From: Emcibacter sp. SYSU 3D8
GTDB lineage: Bacteria > Pseudomonadota > Alphaproteobacteria > SMXS01
NCBI RefSeq assembly: GCF_039655875.1
Contig: NZ_JBBYXK010000003.1
Location: 434,001-498,000, forward strand
Reading direction: 5' to 3'
Length of the DNA stretch: 64,000 nucleotides
Within the stretch, counting starts at the first letter, position 1; each line of letters begins with the position of its first letter. The position numbers were made by a program, and so were the translations under genes. Below the pieces are notes generated by a model. It was not told the origin of the DNA. It ran no database searches and saw only the letters and a list, made by a program, of their open reading frames with translations. Positions 8,636 to 17,159 of the stretch are shown here, piece after piece.

Positions 8636-9624
8636 AGCCGGCCGGAAATGCCCGAATTGTGGCGGTCTGCGCCGGTCTTGCCGTGCTGGTGGCCGGGCTG
8701 TTCGCGCTGTCCATCTTCGTCGGCCGCGGCGGCGAATGGCTGCCCGCGACCCGCAATCTTGATCCGGGCGTGACCGAAATCATCCTCTATCAGGTGCGCT
8801 TGCCGCGCGCGCTGCTGGGCCTGCTGACGGGTGCGGTACTCGGTCTCTGCGGCGCCGCCCTCCAGGGCCTGCTGCGCAATCCGCTGGCTGAACCCGGTCT
8901 GGTGGGCGCCTCCAGCGGCGCGGCGCTGGGCGCGGTCGTCGTGTTCTATTTCGGCCTCTTCGGCGGTGCGCTGGCGGTGCCCGTGGGCGGTTTCGTCGGC
9001 GCCATGGTGGCGCTGGCACTGCTTTATGCGCTGGCCGGGCGCGGCGTGGACGTGATGACCCTGATCCTTGCCGGCGTGGCGGTGAACGCGTTCGCCGGCG
9101 CGCTGACCTCGCTCGCTCTCAATCTTGCACCCAGCCCGTGGGCGGCGCTGGAGATCGTGTTCTGGATGCTGGGATCTCTGGCCGACCGCAGCATGAGCCA
9201 TGTGGTCTTCGCCGCACCCTTCGCCGTTGCCGGGATGGCGCTGGTACTGACATCGGGCAGGGCGCTTGACGCCCTCAGCCTGGGTCAGGACACCGCCCGC
9301 AGCCTGGGATTCAGCCCGCGCGCCGCCACCGTGAAGGTGATCCTGGGTACCGGCCTCGCGGTCGGCGCCATGGTCTCGGTCACCGGCATGATCGGCTTCG
9401 TCGGCCTGGTGGTGCCGCACCTGCTGCGGCCCGTGATCGGCCATCATCCCAGCCGGCTGCTGCTGCCCAGCGCGCTGGCGGGCGCGGCGGTGCTGCTGGC
9501 CGCCGACATCCTCGTACGCCTGCCCGTCCGCGGGCCCGAGCTGAAGCTGGGTGTCGTAACGGCGCTGATCGGCGCGCCGTTCTTCCTGCACCTGATCCTC
9601 AAGACCCGGCGGCGCGGGCCATGA
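8632..9624 (+). CDS. btuC: Cobalamin ABC transporter permease (FecCD/BtuC family)
   Basis: This 330-residue integral membrane protein of the FecCD family has about 9-10 hydrophobic helices. It carries the family-typical segments RLPRALLGLLTGAVLGLCGA, NPLAEPGLVGASSGAALGA, and near the C-terminus VTGMIGFVGLVVPHLLRPVIG with HHPSRLLLP. The ATG overlaps the stop of the binding-protein gene, and its stop overlaps the ATPase start. As the transmembrane half of BtuCD it would import cobalamin across the inner membrane. Confidence 0.92.
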   Translation: MKPAGNARIVAVCAGLAVLVAGLFALSIFVGRGGEWLPATRNLDPGVTEIILYQVRLPRALLGLLTGAVLGLCGAALQGLLRNPLAEPGLVGASSGAALGAVVVFYFGLFGGALAVPVGGFVGAMVALALLYALAGRGVDVMTLILAGVAVNAFAGALTSLALNLAPSPWAALEIVFWMLGSLADRSMSHVVFAAPFAVAGMALVLTSGRALDALSLGQDTARSLGFSPRAATVKVILGTGLAVGAMVSVTGMIGFVGLVVPHLLRPVIGHHPSRLLLPSALAGAAVLLAADILVRLPVRGPELKLGVVTALIGAPFFLHLILKTRRRGP

Positions 9625-10400
9625 CGACGATCCGCACCATCGACATGACCGTTTCCTTCGGCGCGCTGCCCGCCGTCGCGGGAGTCACCTTCGAGGCCGG
9701 ACCGGGTGCGCTCGTCGGCCTGATCGGCCCCAACGGCGCCGGCAAGACCAGCCTGATCCGCGCACTCGCCGATCTGGTGCCGTTCGGCGGCACCGTCGAG
9801 GTGGACGGCACGCCGGTCCGCCGCATCAGCCGCCGCGCCTTCGCCCGCACCGTCGCCTATCTGGCGCAAAGCCAGCCGGTGCACTGGCCGTTCAGCGTCC
9901 GCGATCTTGTGGCGCTGGGACGTCTGCCGCACCGCGCCGCGTTCCAGGCCCTTTCACAAGCCGACCGGGCTGCCATCGACAAGGCGTTGTCGCTGGCGGC
10001 GATGACCGGCTTCGCGTCGCGGCTGGTCGATACATTGTCGGGCGGCGAACGGGCCCGCGCGCTGTTGGCGCGGGCGCTGGCGGTGAAGGCGCCGGTCCTG
10101 CTGGTTGACGAGCCCATCGCCGCGCTGGATCCCTATCACCAGATCGAGATCATGGAGGTGTTGCGCGCCTATGCCGAGGCGGGCGCGCTGGTCGTCGCCG
10201 TGCTGCACGACCTGACCCTGGCCGAGCGGTTCTGCCACCGGCTGCTGCTGATGCGGGAAGGCCGGTTGCTGGCCGACGGGCCGCCTGCCGAGGTGCTGGT
10301 CGACGAGAACGTCCGGGCCGCCTACCGCGTGGCGGTGATCCACCACATCCATGACGGCCAGCGGGTTACTGTGCCGTGGGAGCGCGTCGGCGATCTCTGA
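9621..10400 (+). CDS. btuD: Cobalamin ABC transporter ATPase
   Basis: The protein has 259 residues with all ABC ATPase motifs: Walker A GPNGAGKTS (about residues 36-44), the signature LSGGERARA, Walker B VLLVDEP with the downstream D-loop AALDP, and the switch His in VLHDLTLA. The start overlaps the permease stop (ATGA). It energises BtuC-type import and closes the riboswitch-controlled operon. Confidence 0.92.
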   Translation: MTTIRTIDMTVSFGALPAVAGVTFEAGPGALVGLIGPNGAGKTSLIRALADLVPFGGTVEVDGTPVRRISRRAFARTVAYLAQSQPVHWPFSVRDLVALGRLPHRAAFQALSQADRAAIDKALSLAAMTGFASRLVDTLSGGERARALLARALAVKAPVLLVDEPIAALDPYHQIEIMEVLRAYAEAGALVVAVLHDLTLAERFCHRLLLMREGRLLADGPPAEVLVDENVRAAYRVAVIHHIHDGQRVTVPWERVGDL

Positions 10401-10478
10401 TCATTGCCGGCGCTGACCGTTTCGGGCGGCTCACCTTGTCTGTATAAAGATTTACCTCGTTCCCGACCGGGCAGCCGC

Positions 10479-11696
10479 ATGCGTATCCTGCACGTCTTCG
10501 ACCATTCCATTCCCCTGCACAGCGGTTACACCTTCCGCAGCCTGGCGATTCTGCGGCAGCAGCGGGCGCTGGGCTGGGAGACGGCGCATGTGACTGGTCC
10601 CAAACAGGGCACCGATCGGGATTTCCAGGAGACTGTCGACGGCTTTGAATTTTACCGGTCCGGACAGCCACCCGCCTTCACGCGCTCGCTGCCGCTGGTC
10701 AAGGACCAGGCCATCGTGGGCGTGCTGGCGCGGCGGCTCGAGGCCGTGGCCCGGCAGGTGACCCCCGAAATCATCCACGCCCATTCGCCGGTGCTGAATG
10801 CCCGCGCGGCGCTATCGGTGGGAAAAAAGCTCGGCATACCCGTGGTCTACGAGATCCGGGCATTCTGGGAAGATGCCGCTGCTGCCCACGGCACGTTCCG
10901 GGCCAATGGCATCCGTTACCGCATCGCGCGGCATCTCGAAACCGATGCGGTGCTGGCGGCGGACGCGGTTGCCACCATTTGCGAGGGCCTGCGCCAGGAC
11001 ATCCTTGAGCGCGGCGTGCCCGAGGAAAACGTCATTGTCATCCCCAATGCCGTCGACCCGGACGAATTCGCCCACCCGGAAGCGGCAGATGCCGCGCTGA
11101 AATCCCGGCTCGGGCTGGATGACGCGGTGGTGCTGGGCTTCATCGGCTCGTTCTACGGCTATGAAGGCCTCGACCTGCTGCTCGAGGCCATGCCGTTCAT
11201 CCTGGCGCGCACCCCGCGGGTAAAGCTGCTGCTGGTCGGCGGCGGACCGGAAGAGGTGGCGCTGAAGGCGCAGGCCGAACGGCTGTCGCTGGGCGATGCC
11301 GTGATCTTCGCCGGCCGGGTGCCGCATCAGGAGGTGGAGCGGTATTATGCGCTGGTCGACGGCTTCATCTATCCGCGCCATCCCATGCGGCTGACCGAGC
11401 TGGTGACCCCGCTGAAGCCGCTGGAGGCCATGGCGCAGCGCAAGCCGGTGCTGGCCTCGGACATTGGCGGCCACCGCGAACTGATCGCCCACAACGTCAC
11501 CGGTCTGCTGTTTCCGGCCGGAAGCCCGGACGCCATCGCCGCGGCGGTGAACGGCTGGATCGCCGATCCGGCACGGTCGGCGCGCCTGCTCGACGAGGCC
11601 TATCGCTACGTCACCGAGGATCGGACCTGGGCCAACAGTGTCGCCCGTTACCGCCCCGTTTACGAGCGGCTCGCCAAGAAACGGCTTGGCCGCTGA
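10479..11696 (+). CDS. GT4 glycosyltransferase, exosortase A/PEP-CTERM-associated type
   Basis: The protein has 405 residues. The N-terminus (MRILHVFDHSIPLHSGY) and the C-terminal YPRxxxRLTELVTPLKPLEAMA region resemble the Daro_2409-type glycosyltransferases usually seen beside exosortase/EPS clusters. GT4 landmarks include the sugar-nucleotide region with GFIGSFYGYEGLDLLL and E..PLEAMA. ATG 10479 is chosen because the conserved N-terminus starts there; the frame is open from 10404 with no conserved features. It is the first gene of the glycan region. It would transfer a sugar to a lipid-linked or protein-linked acceptor in the cytoplasm; donor and acceptor are unknown. Confidence 0.85.
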   Translation: MRILHVFDHSIPLHSGYTFRSLAILRQQRALGWETAHVTGPKQGTDRDFQETVDGFEFYRSGQPPAFTRSLPLVKDQAIVGVLARRLEAVARQVTPEIIHAHSPVLNARAALSVGKKLGIPVVYEIRAFWEDAAAAHGTFRANGIRYRIARHLETDAVLAADAVATICEGLRQDILERGVPEENVIVIPNAVDPDEFAHPEAADAALKSRLGLDDAVVLGFIGSFYGYEGLDLLLEAMPFILARTPRVKLLLVGGGPEEVALKAQAERLSLGDAVIFAGRVPHQEVERYYALVDGFIYPRHPMRLTELVTPLKPLEAMAQRKPVLASDIGGHRELIAHNVTGLLFPAGSPDAIAAAVNGWIADPARSARLLDEAYRYVTEDRTWANSVARYRPVYERLAKKRLGR

Positions 11697-11776
11697 CTCC
11701 AAGTCACCGCATAATCCGGTCGCTGACAAAACGGGCTGATAAAACGGGCTGACATGGGCCCCGCGACCACGAGGGC

Positions 11777-13030
11777 ATGGTGCCGCTTCCGCTGCTTCGC
11801 CAACTGAAAACGGGCGCCTGGATGACCCGCGAGCGCGTATTGGGTTACGCGGTGTTGCTGGTCGTCATCAATGTCCTGGTGCTGGGTTTCTTCGCCATTG
11901 GCACGCACGGCCTGATCGTGCCGCTCGACAAGATGCCGACCACGGATTTTGCCAGCTTCTATGCCGCGGGAAGCCTTGCGGCCGACGGGACGCCGCACCT
12001 CGCCTATGACCAGGCAGCGCATCTGGCCGCCGAGCGGCGCGCCACCTTCCCCGACGTGGATTACCTGTATTTCTACTATCCGCCGGTGTTTCTGCTGGTG
12101 TGCGTCGTGCTGGGGTTTCTGCCCTACCTGCCGGCGTTCTATGTCTTCCAGTTCGCCACCCTCGCGCCCTTTCTGCTGGTTGCGCGCAAGACGCTGGGCG
12201 AAACCGGCTGGGCCGGCTGGGTGCTCGCGCTGGCGAGCCCGGCCGCATACTGGGCGTTTGGACTGGGCCAGAACTCGTTCCTGACAGCGGCGCTCTTCGG
12301 CGGGGCGCTGCTGCTGGTCGACCGGCGGCCTGTCCTTGCGGGCCTGTTGTTCGGGCTGGTCTGCTACAAGCCCCATTTCGGCCTGCTGATCCCGGTGGCG
12401 CTGGCAGCCGGCGGCAACTGGCGCGCCTTTGCCGGCGCGACTTTCTCGCTGCTGGCGGTCGCCGCGCTGTCCCTGGGGATATTCGGGTACCAGACCTGGC
12501 ACGATTACATCGCACTGGCGACCGGCGCGCATGGCAGTTACGAGGATGGCATCATCGACCTCGCCGCGTTCGTCACGCCATTTGGCGGGGCGCGGCTTGT
12601 CGGCATTCCCGTGCCACTTGCCTATGCCTTGCAGGGTTTGATGACCGTGGCCGCGGCGGTCGCGGTCGGCTTCGTCTGGTGGAAGCGCCTCAGCCTGCCG
12701 GTGCGCGCCGCCGTACTGGCGTCGGCGGCGCTGGTCGCCGTGCCGGTCGCACTGATGTACGACATGGTGCTCAGCACCCTTGCCATCTTCTGGCTGGTCC
12801 GCGCCGCCCGGTCCGCCGGCGGGTTCATGCCGTGGGAAAAATCCATTCTCGCCCTCGTCTTCATCACGCCCGCCTTGTCGCGTGTGGTGGGGATCGAAAC
12901 CGGTATCCCCATGGGGCCGCTTGCCCAGATTGCGCTGCTCGGCGTGGCGATGGCGCGGGCATGGCTCGAACTGGCGGGACGGGGCGGATCGGCGCGGGGT
13001 CACGTTCCAGCCCATGGCGGAACCTCATGA
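11777..13030 (+). CDS. Polytopic glycosyltransferase of GT87/DUF2029 type
   Basis: This protein of 417 residues has about ten hydrophobic segments. An early acidic pair after the first helix (TTDFASFYAAG), the segment YFYYPPVFLL, and CYKPHFGLLIPVALA fit the DUF2029/GT87 family of polyprenyl-phosphate-dependent mannosyltransferases. It would act at the periplasmic face of the inner membrane. The start at 11777 has GAGGG just before it; the ATG at 11822 is an alternative. It lies between a GT4 enzyme and a flippase, so it probably builds the same surface polymer. The exact sugar is not predictable. Confidence 0.75.
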   Translation: MVPLPLLRQLKTGAWMTRERVLGYAVLLVVINVLVLGFFAIGTHGLIVPLDKMPTTDFASFYAAGSLAADGTPHLAYDQAAHLAAERRATFPDVDYLYFYYPPVFLLVCVVLGFLPYLPAFYVFQFATLAPFLLVARKTLGETGWAGWVLALASPAAYWAFGLGQNSFLTAALFGGALLLVDRRPVLAGLLFGLVCYKPHFGLLIPVALAAGGNWRAFAGATFSLLAVAALSLGIFGYQTWHDYIALATGAHGSYEDGIIDLAAFVTPFGGARLVGIPVPLAYALQGLMTVAAAVAVGFVWWKRLSLPVRAAVLASAALVAVPVALMYDMVLSTLAIFWLVRAARSAGGFMPWEKSILALVFITPALSRVVGIETGIPMGPLAQIALLGVAMARAWLELAGRGGSARGHVPAHGGTS

Positions 13031-13174
13031 TGAAGGAAGCCGCTGCCAGGTGGCCGGGCGTGTTGACGCCCATTTGTGCGCCGGCCTGCGGAAGTCCATG
13101 AACGAGCAATCCTGCTGCGGCAATTGTTGCGTGCTTCGCAGACGCGCCGGTCGTTGTCGGGCGTCTTCGTCGCG

Positions 13175-14464
13175 ATGATTGCCAATATTCTCAAATTGTT
13201 TTGGGAGGATGGCGCGGATCGGTCACCGACGGGCCTTTACGCGCTCGGGACGCGGCTCGTGGGCGCGCTCGCCATATTTCTCGGCGGCGCGCTGGCCCTT
13301 GCCTTGTTCGACCCGGCGCGCATCGGTGTCTTCCTGTCCGTGACCGCCCTGTCGGCTTTCGCGGTCGTGGGCGATCTGGGGCTTACCTATTCGCTTCTCC
13401 TCGCGGCCTCGTCCCGGCCGCCGGAACAGGCGGGATCGGTCGGCCGCGCGGCATTGGCCGCTGCCTTGCCCACCGTGCCGGTTACCAGCGCGGTGCTGTT
13501 CCTCGGCGGGGCGGCGCTGCTGCTCAAGGGTAATGCCGATGCGGGGCGCTGGCTTTGGCCGTGGATCGCGTTCTGTGCCATATCGGGCATCCAGCTCGTG
13601 CTGACGCTGGCGCTCGCCTATGTGGAAGGCACCGGGCGGCGTCATGCCGTGTGGCGGGCCAATTTCTGGATCGAAATCGCCGCCAGCACCGTGTTCGTCG
13701 GGTTGATCGCGTTCCAGCAGGAGTTGTGGGCGATCGCCGCCGCCGTGTCGGTCCGGTCGGTGCTGTTGGCGCTGATCCTGTTCTTTCGCTTCGAGTTTCC
13801 CGCCCTTGCGGGTCCAGGTTCCCTGTTCGCTCTTTGGCGCGAGGAACTGTGGCCGATGCAATGGAAAAGCCTGCTCAACAGCCTGGCCGTCCTGTTGACG
13901 ACGCGGTTGCTGACGCCGATTTTGCTGGCGGTTCAAGGAGCGGCCGCTGCGGGCCAGATCGGCCTGGTGCTCGTGCTGACCTATCTGATGGCGGCGACAG
14001 CCTCGGTGCTGCCGCTGAGCCAGACCGCATTATATGCGAGCCTTTACTATCAGGGCCGGAGCGGCGAACTCAAACAGGCTTTCCGGCGCACCTTCACCAT
14101 CGGCACCGCGCTGGCGGTGCTGTTCTTCGCCGGCGCCGGCATCGCCTGCAGCGTCATCCGGGAATACAGCCCGTATATGGCCGCGCGTTTGCCGCAGATT
14201 CCGGTGATCTGGCTGGTGCTGGCGATCACGCCGATCAGCTACGTCACCAACTGCTTTGCCATTGCCATCAGGTCGCAGCGCGCGGATCCCGGCGTGATTC
14301 CCAATTTGCTGCTGACGGTGCCGTCGATGGTGATCATCTGGTTCGCCGCCCGTCATAGCGCCCTGGCGTTCTCCGTCACCTATCTGGTCACCACCACGAC
14401 GGTCGCGGTGATGTACGGCTATCTGTTCTGGCGGTTTGTCCGCCACATGCCGCGCACGGGTTAG
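13175..14464 (+). CDS. Lipopolysaccharide/oligosaccharide flippase-like membrane protein (MOP superfamily)
   Basis: This 429-residue protein has about 12 hydrophobic helices. It has the general look of Wzx-type translocases, which flip undecaprenyl-linked glycans across the inner membrane. ATG 13175 is chosen because it leaves a short cytosolic N-terminus before the first helix; an in-frame GTG at 13076 would add 33 residues without hydrophobic or conserved character. No ribosome-binding site decides between them. The position in a glycosyltransferase cluster supports the role, but the sequence has no diagnostic motif, so the family call rests on topology and context. Confidence 0.65.
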   Translation: MIANILKLFWEDGADRSPTGLYALGTRLVGALAIFLGGALALALFDPARIGVFLSVTALSAFAVVGDLGLTYSLLLAASSRPPEQAGSVGRAALAAALPTVPVTSAVLFLGGAALLLKGNADAGRWLWPWIAFCAISGIQLVLTLALAYVEGTGRRHAVWRANFWIEIAASTVFVGLIAFQQELWAIAAAVSVRSVLLALILFFRFEFPALAGPGSLFALWREELWPMQWKSLLNSLAVLLTTRLLTPILLAVQGAAAAGQIGLVLVLTYLMAATASVLPLSQTALYASLYYQGRSGELKQAFRRTFTIGTALAVLFFAGAGIACSVIREYSPYMAARLPQIPVIWLVLAITPISYVTNCFAIAIRSQRADPGVIPNLLLTVPSMVIIWFAARHSALAFSVTYLVTTTTVAVMYGYLFWRFVRHMPRTG

Positions 14465-14485
14465 ACAGCGTCCCCGCCGCCGGAA

Positions 14486-14503
14486 CCGGCAGCCGGGTGC
14501 CGG
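14486..14503. terminator. Candidate shared hairpin between convergent genes
   Basis: A perfect 6-bp inverted repeat CCGGCA / TGCCGG with a 6-base loop sits in the 43-base gap between the flippase (plus) and the membrane protein (minus). It lacks a T run, so termination is only suggested by position. Confidence 0.3.
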
Positions 14504-14507
14504 CCGG

Positions 14508-15830
14508 TCACCGTTTGGGTTTCACCAGGGCACGGATGCTCGGCGTGATCGGGCTGGCGAGCAGAAATCTTGCCGCGACTGCGCAAAGCTGGGCGATAAC
14601 CCACCACCATACCAACTCGCGCACCAGCCAGAACCCGGCAATGGCCACCATGCGGATCAGCAGGGACACATCAAGGGCGGCCAGCAAGTGAACCAGTTGG
14701 GTGCGCAGCCCGTCGCTCCACATGAGGAACAGGATCGCCCAGACGGCAGCGTTGAACACGCGCCGCAGCTTGTCATCGCCGGCTTCGCGCCCCATGGCCA
14801 TCAGGCCAGGCAGCGTGAACAGGAGGAATATGCCGCGATAGCCCACATTCTGTACCACGAAGAAACACGCCACCATGAGGATGCTGCCGACTGCGAGGAA
14901 CACATGCTCGCTGGGCGCTAGGCTTTTCATGCCGTCGGCAAAGGCCGGATTGCGCATGGTGTGCGCGACCGTCGCGATCAGCGATATTGCCAGCAGCACA
15001 TAGATCAGGGCCGCCGCGATCCTCAGCAGCAGCATCGCGCTGTCTGAGCCGGCGAACACCGTCTCACTGACCAGGTCGGCCGCCAGCAGAATGTTTTTCG
15101 CGCCGAATATATCCGGCGTCAGGCCGGCCGGAATGAAGCGTGCGCCCCGCCAGATTTCGTCGTGATACGTCAGGAAGAACGCCAGCACGAGAATGGCCGA
15201 TACAAGCGCGATGGCCACGAAGACCCGCAACCTCTCGCGTGCCGCCATGACCACGAGGACGATCGGATAATATTTCAGCGCGGCGCCGGCCAGGAACAGC
15301 GCGTAGCCCGCGCCCCGCCATATGGGCCGCCCGAGCAACAGCCAGGCCGCTGCGGCACAAAGCGTGAAAAGCGAGATGTCGATGTTCGCCCGCTCGACGC
15401 CGAACACCACCATGGTGGAGGTGCACGCCAAAGCCATCGTCGCTGCATTGCTCGCCGACCGCGCCGCGGGCAGGGCGAAAAGTGTGAGCACGAACGCCAG
15501 GCCCATGAACCAGCCCACGATGGCCGTATCGGCCGCGTCCAGCGGTATCCAGGACAGCGATATCCAGATGGGCGGATAGTTGGTGGGGCGGAGCAGAGGG
15601 TCGCAATAGGTGGTCTCGATGACATCGAGACCAAGCCGCGTGCATTCCCAGGCGGCAAGCGGCTGGGCGATATCGAGAAACGGTGTCTTGAACGGGAGAA
15701 TGCCGTAATTCGACAGGATCGACGCGTATAGCGTCTGGTGCCCGGCCATGTAGAGCCAGGTCATGACAAGAAAGAGCGCCATGGCCGCAAGCGGCGGGGC
15801 GATCCGGTAAATCAACGGCCTGCGAAACAC
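14508..15830 (-). CDS. Polytopic GT-C-like membrane protein (paralogue of upstream gene)
   Basis: The protein has 440 residues and about ten hydrophobic segments. It is a paralogue of the product of 15830-17140: both have VFGAK/RN after the central loop, a FAVERAN/GVERAN segment, KYYP/KFYP, and QNxxYRxIFLLxxLPGL near the C-terminus. The GTG start at 15830 shares its G with the upstream TAG (TAGTG), so translation is coupled; an open frame upstream to 15941 has no conserved character. It resembles polyprenyl-phosphate glycosyltransferases (GT87/DUF2029-like) in layout. Which sugar it moves is unknown. Confidence 0.7.
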   Translation of the reverse strand: MFRRPLIYRIAPPLAAMALFLVMTWLYMAGHQTLYASILSNYGILPFKTPFLDIAQPLAAWECTRLGLDVIETTYCDPLLRPTNYPPIWISLSWIPLDAADTAIVGWFMGLAFVLTLFALPAARSASNAATMALACTSTMVVFGVERANIDISLFTLCAAAAWLLLGRPIWRGAGYALFLAGAALKYYPIVLVVMAARERLRVFVAIALVSAILVLAFFLTYHDEIWRGARFIPAGLTPDIFGAKNILLAADLVSETVFAGSDSAMLLLRIAAALIYVLLAISLIATVAHTMRNPAFADGMKSLAPSEHVFLAVGSILMVACFFVVQNVGYRGIFLLFTLPGLMAMGREAGDDKLRRVFNAAVWAILFLMWSDGLRTQLVHLLAALDVSLLIRMVAIAGFWLVRELVWWWVIAQLCAVAARFLLASPITPSIRALVKPKR

Positions 15831-17140
15831 TATCTGGCAACCATCAGGTCTCGGGCCCACGTCCTGAACCTCGTTCCGGTGTCCGTAAACCACACAAACA
15901 CGGCGATCAAGGCTGCGAATCGGGCCATAACCGCCCACCACAGAAGTTCCCGGAGTGTCCAGAACACGATGTCGAGGATGATGCCGGCGCTCCCGCCAAT
16001 GGCGAGGAAAGCGATCATTCTTTCAAGGTGGCGGAACAGGTCGCCCCACAGGAGAAGCATGACGCCAATCAACAAGGCGCGGCTTTGCCCGCCCCGCACA
16101 AGCGTTACCAATCCCGGCAGGGCCGCGAGCAGGAAGATCGCCCGGTAGCTGGCATTCTGCGCGGCAATGAAGCAGCCGAGCACGATAACCATGCCGCCGA
16201 TCATGAAAATTGCTTCGCGGGCCGGCACGAGCGGCCAGCGCCGGGCGTCGGCTGCGGCCGAACGGCTGGCGATCCACGCGGCGGCTGCGACGAGCACGGC
16301 CATGGTCAACCATCCCGTCGCCGGCAGCGGCGCCCTGAGCGCGGCGGACTCCGTGTGTCCGACCATCTGGCTCACAAGCAGCGGCAGGTTGCGGGCGCCG
16401 AACACGTCGTAGAGCGGTGGCCAGGCGGGCGCCAGTTGCACGGCCTCCCGGACTTTGTCGCCGGACCCAAGCAACACGAGGCCAAGCGCGGCGAGTGCGG
16501 CGGCGGCGGTGGCCACCGCGATCCAGAAACGTTCGCGGACCACGAGGCCCAGCAGCGTCACGGGATAGAACTTCACCGCGGCCGCGACCAGGAAGGCGCC
16601 ATAGCCGAGCGCTCGGGCGGCGCCGCGCCCGGACAGGTGCCACAGTCCAAGGATCGTGATCACGAACACGATGACGTCCACATTGGCGCGTTCGACGGCA
16701 AAGGCCGCGGCCGTCGAAAGAACGGCGGCGCAGCGCAGGCCAAGCTCGCCCCATAATTGCGCCGGAGGCAGGAGGCAGAGTGATGCGAGGAAGGCCGCCA
16801 TCACGGCCATGCCAACCACCACCGTGTCTTCCGGGCCTATCGGCAGAAGGGCGGCCTTCAGGAGAGTGGGCGAGTAACTGTAGTAGCCGCCGCCCATGCA
16901 GGCGTTCGGCACAAAGACGTCGGCGCCCTGACGCCAGCAATCCATTGCCAGCAGCACCGCCTCGCTGTCGATGAACAGCCGGTCGCCAGGCTGAATGCCC
17001 CACCATTGGAGAATGGACTGATACGGCGCCCCGAGCCACGCGATGAGCGCCATGACGCCGAAAGCGGCCAAGCCGATCAGGCTCGGGCCGCACCGGGCAA
17101 CAAGGCTGTTGGCGGGGAAGTCGGGCGCCGTCATCGGCAT
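15830..17140 (-). CDS. Polytopic GT-C-like membrane protein (tandem paralogue)
   Basis: This 436-residue protein has roughly ten hydrophobic helices and a soluble first loop carrying DSEAVLLAMDCWRQGADV and GGGYYSYSP. It shares with its downstream neighbour the segments AVERANVD, KFYPV, DVFGARNLPLL and QNASYRAIFLL. The family layout (acidic first loop, helices, conserved basic loop) is that of membrane glycosyltransferases that use lipid-phosphate sugars. It lies 19 bases beyond the rfbH stop, in the same direction, so it may be the last step group acting on the CDP-sugar-derived glycan. Confidence 0.7.
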   Translation of the reverse strand: MPMTAPDFPANSLVARCGPSLIGLAAFGVMALIAWLGAPYQSILQWWGIQPGDRLFIDSEAVLLAMDCWRQGADVFVPNACMGGGYYSYSPTLLKAALLPIGPEDTVVVGMAVMAAFLASLCLLPPAQLWGELGLRCAAVLSTAAAFAVERANVDVIVFVITILGLWHLSGRGAARALGYGAFLVAAAVKFYPVTLLGLVVRERFWIAVATAAAALAALGLVLLGSGDKVREAVQLAPAWPPLYDVFGARNLPLLVSQMVGHTESAALRAPLPATGWLTMAVLVAAAAWIASRSAAADARRWPLVPAREAIFMIGGMVIVLGCFIAAQNASYRAIFLLAALPGLVTLVRGGQSRALLIGVMLLLWGDLFRHLERMIAFLAIGGSAGIILDIVFWTLRELLWWAVMARFAALIAVFVWFTDTGTRFRTWARDLMVAR

Positions 17141-17159
17141 GGATGTCCGCGCATGCCGG

